Shown here in pieces: positions 62,509-64,000 of a DNA stretch of 64,000 bases. Origin of the DNA: Micromonospora cabrerizensis (GTDB taxonomy: Bacteria > Actinomycetota > Actinomycetes > Mycobacteriales > Micromonosporaceae); NCBI RefSeq assembly GCF_022230955.1, contig NZ_JAKKFI010000051.1, positions 1 through 64,000 on the forward strand, written 5' to 3'. Made by a program: the position numbers and the translations under genes. Position 1 is the first letter of the stretch; every line of letters starts with the position of its first letter. The notes under the pieces were generated by a model. It was given only the letters and a program-made list of their open reading frames with translations, was not told where the DNA came from and ran no database searches.

Positions 62509-63390
62509 GTGCTCGCCGCGTCGCTCATTCCCACCGAGGTTCCCGGCGTCGGCGTGCTGAACTCCGCGTTCGAGGCGGTTGTCGACGGGTTGCGCTCGTC
62601 CATTCTCGGCTTCGCCGAGCCGGAGGACACGCAGGCGTTCCATGTACCACCCGTCATCTCGCGGGCGCTTCTGGAACGCCTCGGCTACGTGGACGCGTTC
62701 CCGAACCTGCTCGGGACGTTGCACACCTTCGTCGGAGACAACCGGCGGTGGCGTGCGGTCCAGGCCGCCCGGCTGGCGGACGGCGCTCCCTGGCACAGCG
62801 AACAGACGATCAGCGACGTCGTGGCGTTGCCGGCGACCTGCTATCACCTGTATCCGCTGGTGGCGCACCAGACGCTGGCGCAGCCGGTGACGATGACCGC
62901 CGAGGCGTCGTGCTACCGGCACGAGGGCAGCAGCGAGCTGGGCAGGTTGCGCAGCTTCCGGATGCGCGAGGTCGTGCGGATCGGCGGCCCCGACGACGTG
63001 CCCGCATGGCGGGACGAGTGGCTGACGCGGGCCCGCACCTGGTTCGACGGGCTCGGCCTGAAGACGTCCGTGGAGGTCGCGACGGACCCGTTCTTCGGCG
63101 ACGCCGCCCGGATGATGGCGCCACCCCAGCGGCAGGAAGAGCTCAAGTGGGAGCTGCGGGCAGATCTCGGCACCGGCCAGGCGCAGGCGATAGCGAGCGC
63201 GAACTACCACAAGGATCACTTCGGTGGGCTGTTCGACATTCGGACGGGCGGGGACGTCGCGCACACCGCGTGCGCGGCGTTCGGACTGGAGCGGATCGTG
63301 CTGGCCCTGATCGCGGCGCACGGAGAATCACCGGAGCGATGGCCAGCGTCCGTGCGCGGCGCCCTGGGGTTGGGCGGGACCGGCAGGTGA
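62509..63390 (+). CDS. class II aaRS-like amino acid:carrier-protein ligase
   Basis: A 293-residue protein related to atypical seryl-tRNA synthetases lacking the tRNA-binding arm. Motif 2 reads CYRHEGSSELGRLRSFRMRE, with the zinc-binding Cys just before it; ELKWELRADLGTGQ and SANYHKDHFGGLFDI follow, and motif 3 is CAAFGLERIVLAL. Such enzymes activate Gly or Ala and load it on a free carrier protein. GTG 62509 has a weak ribosome site; an ATA at 62485 lies behind AAGGTG, where an ATG would be expected, so the true start may be a rare codon or altered. Confidence 0.85.
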   Translation: MLAASLIPTEVPGVGVLNSAFEAVVDGLRSSILGFAEPEDTQAFHVPPVISRALLERLGYVDAFPNLLGTLHTFVGDNRRWRAVQAARLADGAPWHSEQTISDVVALPATCYHLYPLVAHQTLAQPVTMTAEASCYRHEGSSELGRLRSFRMREVVRIGGPDDVPAWRDEWLTRARTWFDGLGLKTSVEVATDPFFGDAARMMAPPQRQEELKWELRADLGTGQAQAIASANYHKDHFGGLFDIRTGGDVAHTACAAFGLERIVLALIAAHGESPERWPASVRGALGLGGTGR

Positions 63391-63469
63391 CGCGCTCTCC
63401 GCACCACGTGCCCGCATGTCCACTCGCCGCTCGGGTCACGCCGCCCAGCCAGGAACAGGGGGTCAGATC

Positions 63470-64000
63470 ATGACCGACGAACGTACGTCGAGCCCGCTGA
63501 CCTTCGGGCAGCTGTCGGTATGGCGGGTCATGGAGACGTATCCGCTGGAGCGTTTCTCGGAGACGTACCTGCGCGAACATGTTCCGGTCCCGCCCGGCAC
63601 CACCGTCGACGAGGCGGTCCGGGCGGTCAGCACCCTGTGCCGCAGACACGAGTCGCTGCGAACGCTGTTCGTGGACTCTCCGCTGGGGCCTCGCCAACAC
63701 GTCGTGCCGGCCCAGGAGACGGTGACCGTCGAGGTGGTCGAGCACGACGACGCCGCCGTGGTCGCGGGGCAGTTGGCCAGGGACCGGATCGTCCGGGACA
63801 AGGAGTTCGGCCGCCGGTTCGCCGTGGTCACCCGTGACGGGCTTCCGCACGCGGTCGTCATCGTCGTGGACCACATCGTCTCCGACGGTTACGGCGTGAT
63901 CCGCCTGATGGCGGAGCTGTCGGCGCTGCTGGGCTCGCCGAACGAGGCGGGTCGGCAGTGGCTGGCCGAGACGGCGCCCGCACCGAGGGACCTCGCCGCG
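63470..64000 (+). CDS. free-standing condensation-domain protein, cut by window end
   Basis: The visible 177 residues are an NRPS condensation domain: LTFGQLSVWRVMETYPLERF, VSTLCRRHESLRTLF and the active-site segment VVDHIVSDGYGVIRLMAELS, where the first histidine of HHxxxDG is replaced by aspartate while the catalytic second histidine is kept. No A or PCP domain precedes it, so it begins a separate protein. It may join the ACP-bound amino acid to the NRPS product, or belong to the next synthetase of the locus. Confidence 0.88.
   Translation, partial: MTDERTSSPLTFGQLSVWRVMETYPLERFSETYLREHVPVPPGTTVDEAVRAVSTLCRRHESLRTLFVDSPLGPRQHVVPAQETVTVEVVEHDDAAVVAGQLARDRIVRDKEFGRRFAVVTRDGLPHAVVIVVDHIVSDGYGVIRLMAELSALLGSPNEAGRQWLAETAPAPRDLAA

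Noticed and set aside
61113..62657. 514-codon minus-strand open frame over the ACP/flavoprotein region
   Set aside because: Antisense shadow of recognised genes; no motif in its translation.
1..64000. CRISPR array, rRNA, complete tRNA, insertion sequence or phage genes
   Set aside because: No repeat-spacer pattern, no transposase or integrase motif, and no complete tRNA fold found on reading; a dedicated RNA search would be needed to be certain.

Overview
The window is about 73% GC by eye, with GTG and TTG starts, dense ATGA/GTGA gene overlaps, MbtH, a mycelial-actinomycete style NRPS, a GH5 cellulase and long TPR-STAND ATPases. This points to a high-GC actinomycete, most likely Micromonosporaceae (inference from gene content; no rRNA or other marker is present).

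Layout. 1-11,200: a truncated secreted GH5 cellulase with an 11-bp inverted repeat upstream, a large GT-C-like membrane protein, a divergent TetR/FAD-monooxygenase pair with a palindromic operator candidate between them, a membrane-anchored STAND NTPase with a small membrane partner, and hypotheticals. 11,200-18,500: secreted cysteine-containing proteins, an LPXTG surface protein, a class IV aminotransferase, a serpin, an internally deleted beta-lactamase-family protein, and cspA. 18,600-29,900: a catabolic locus made of an iron alcohol dehydrogenase, a succinate-semialdehyde-type dehydrogenase, a two-ATPase carbohydrate ABC importer, a divergent GntR/FCD regulator, a DJ-1/PfpI protein and a meta-cleavage-type alpha/beta hydrolase. 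30,500-38,300: a DUF4132/MoxR/DUF5682 cluster like E. coli yehI-yehL-yehM, here with a frameshifted first gene, a truncated last gene and no VWA partner. 38,300-47,900: a DUF1906 secreted protein, an AGPS-like FAD oxidase, a LURP-one protein, a decayed stretch with a MocR remnant, and small accessory genes.

48,561-64,000 (running off the right edge) is the most interesting part: a biosynthetic locus. Nine tightly coupled genes (NagA-like amidohydrolase, two NDK-like paralogues, a BFD-type [2Fe-2S] protein, a CE7-type esterase, a MOSC protein, a cupin, a HAD phosphatase and a CYTH protein) lead into a two-module NRPS (A-PCP-C-A-PCP). It is followed by MbtH, a free carrier protein, an acyl-CoA-dehydrogenase-like flavoprotein, a class II aaRS-like amino acid:carrier-protein ligase and a free-standing condensation domain. 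Reading the Stachelhaus positions by hand gives a near-textbook glycine code for module 1 and a proline-like code for module 2.

Working model (inference): the aaRS-like ligase charges the free ACP with a small amino acid, the flavoprotein oxidises it on the carrier, and the NRPS contributes a Gly/Pro-like dipeptide. The NDK/CYTH/HAD/NagA-like set would then phosphorylate, dephosphorylate or deacylate the scaffold or a nucleotide-derived building block. I do not recognise this combination as a described pathway.
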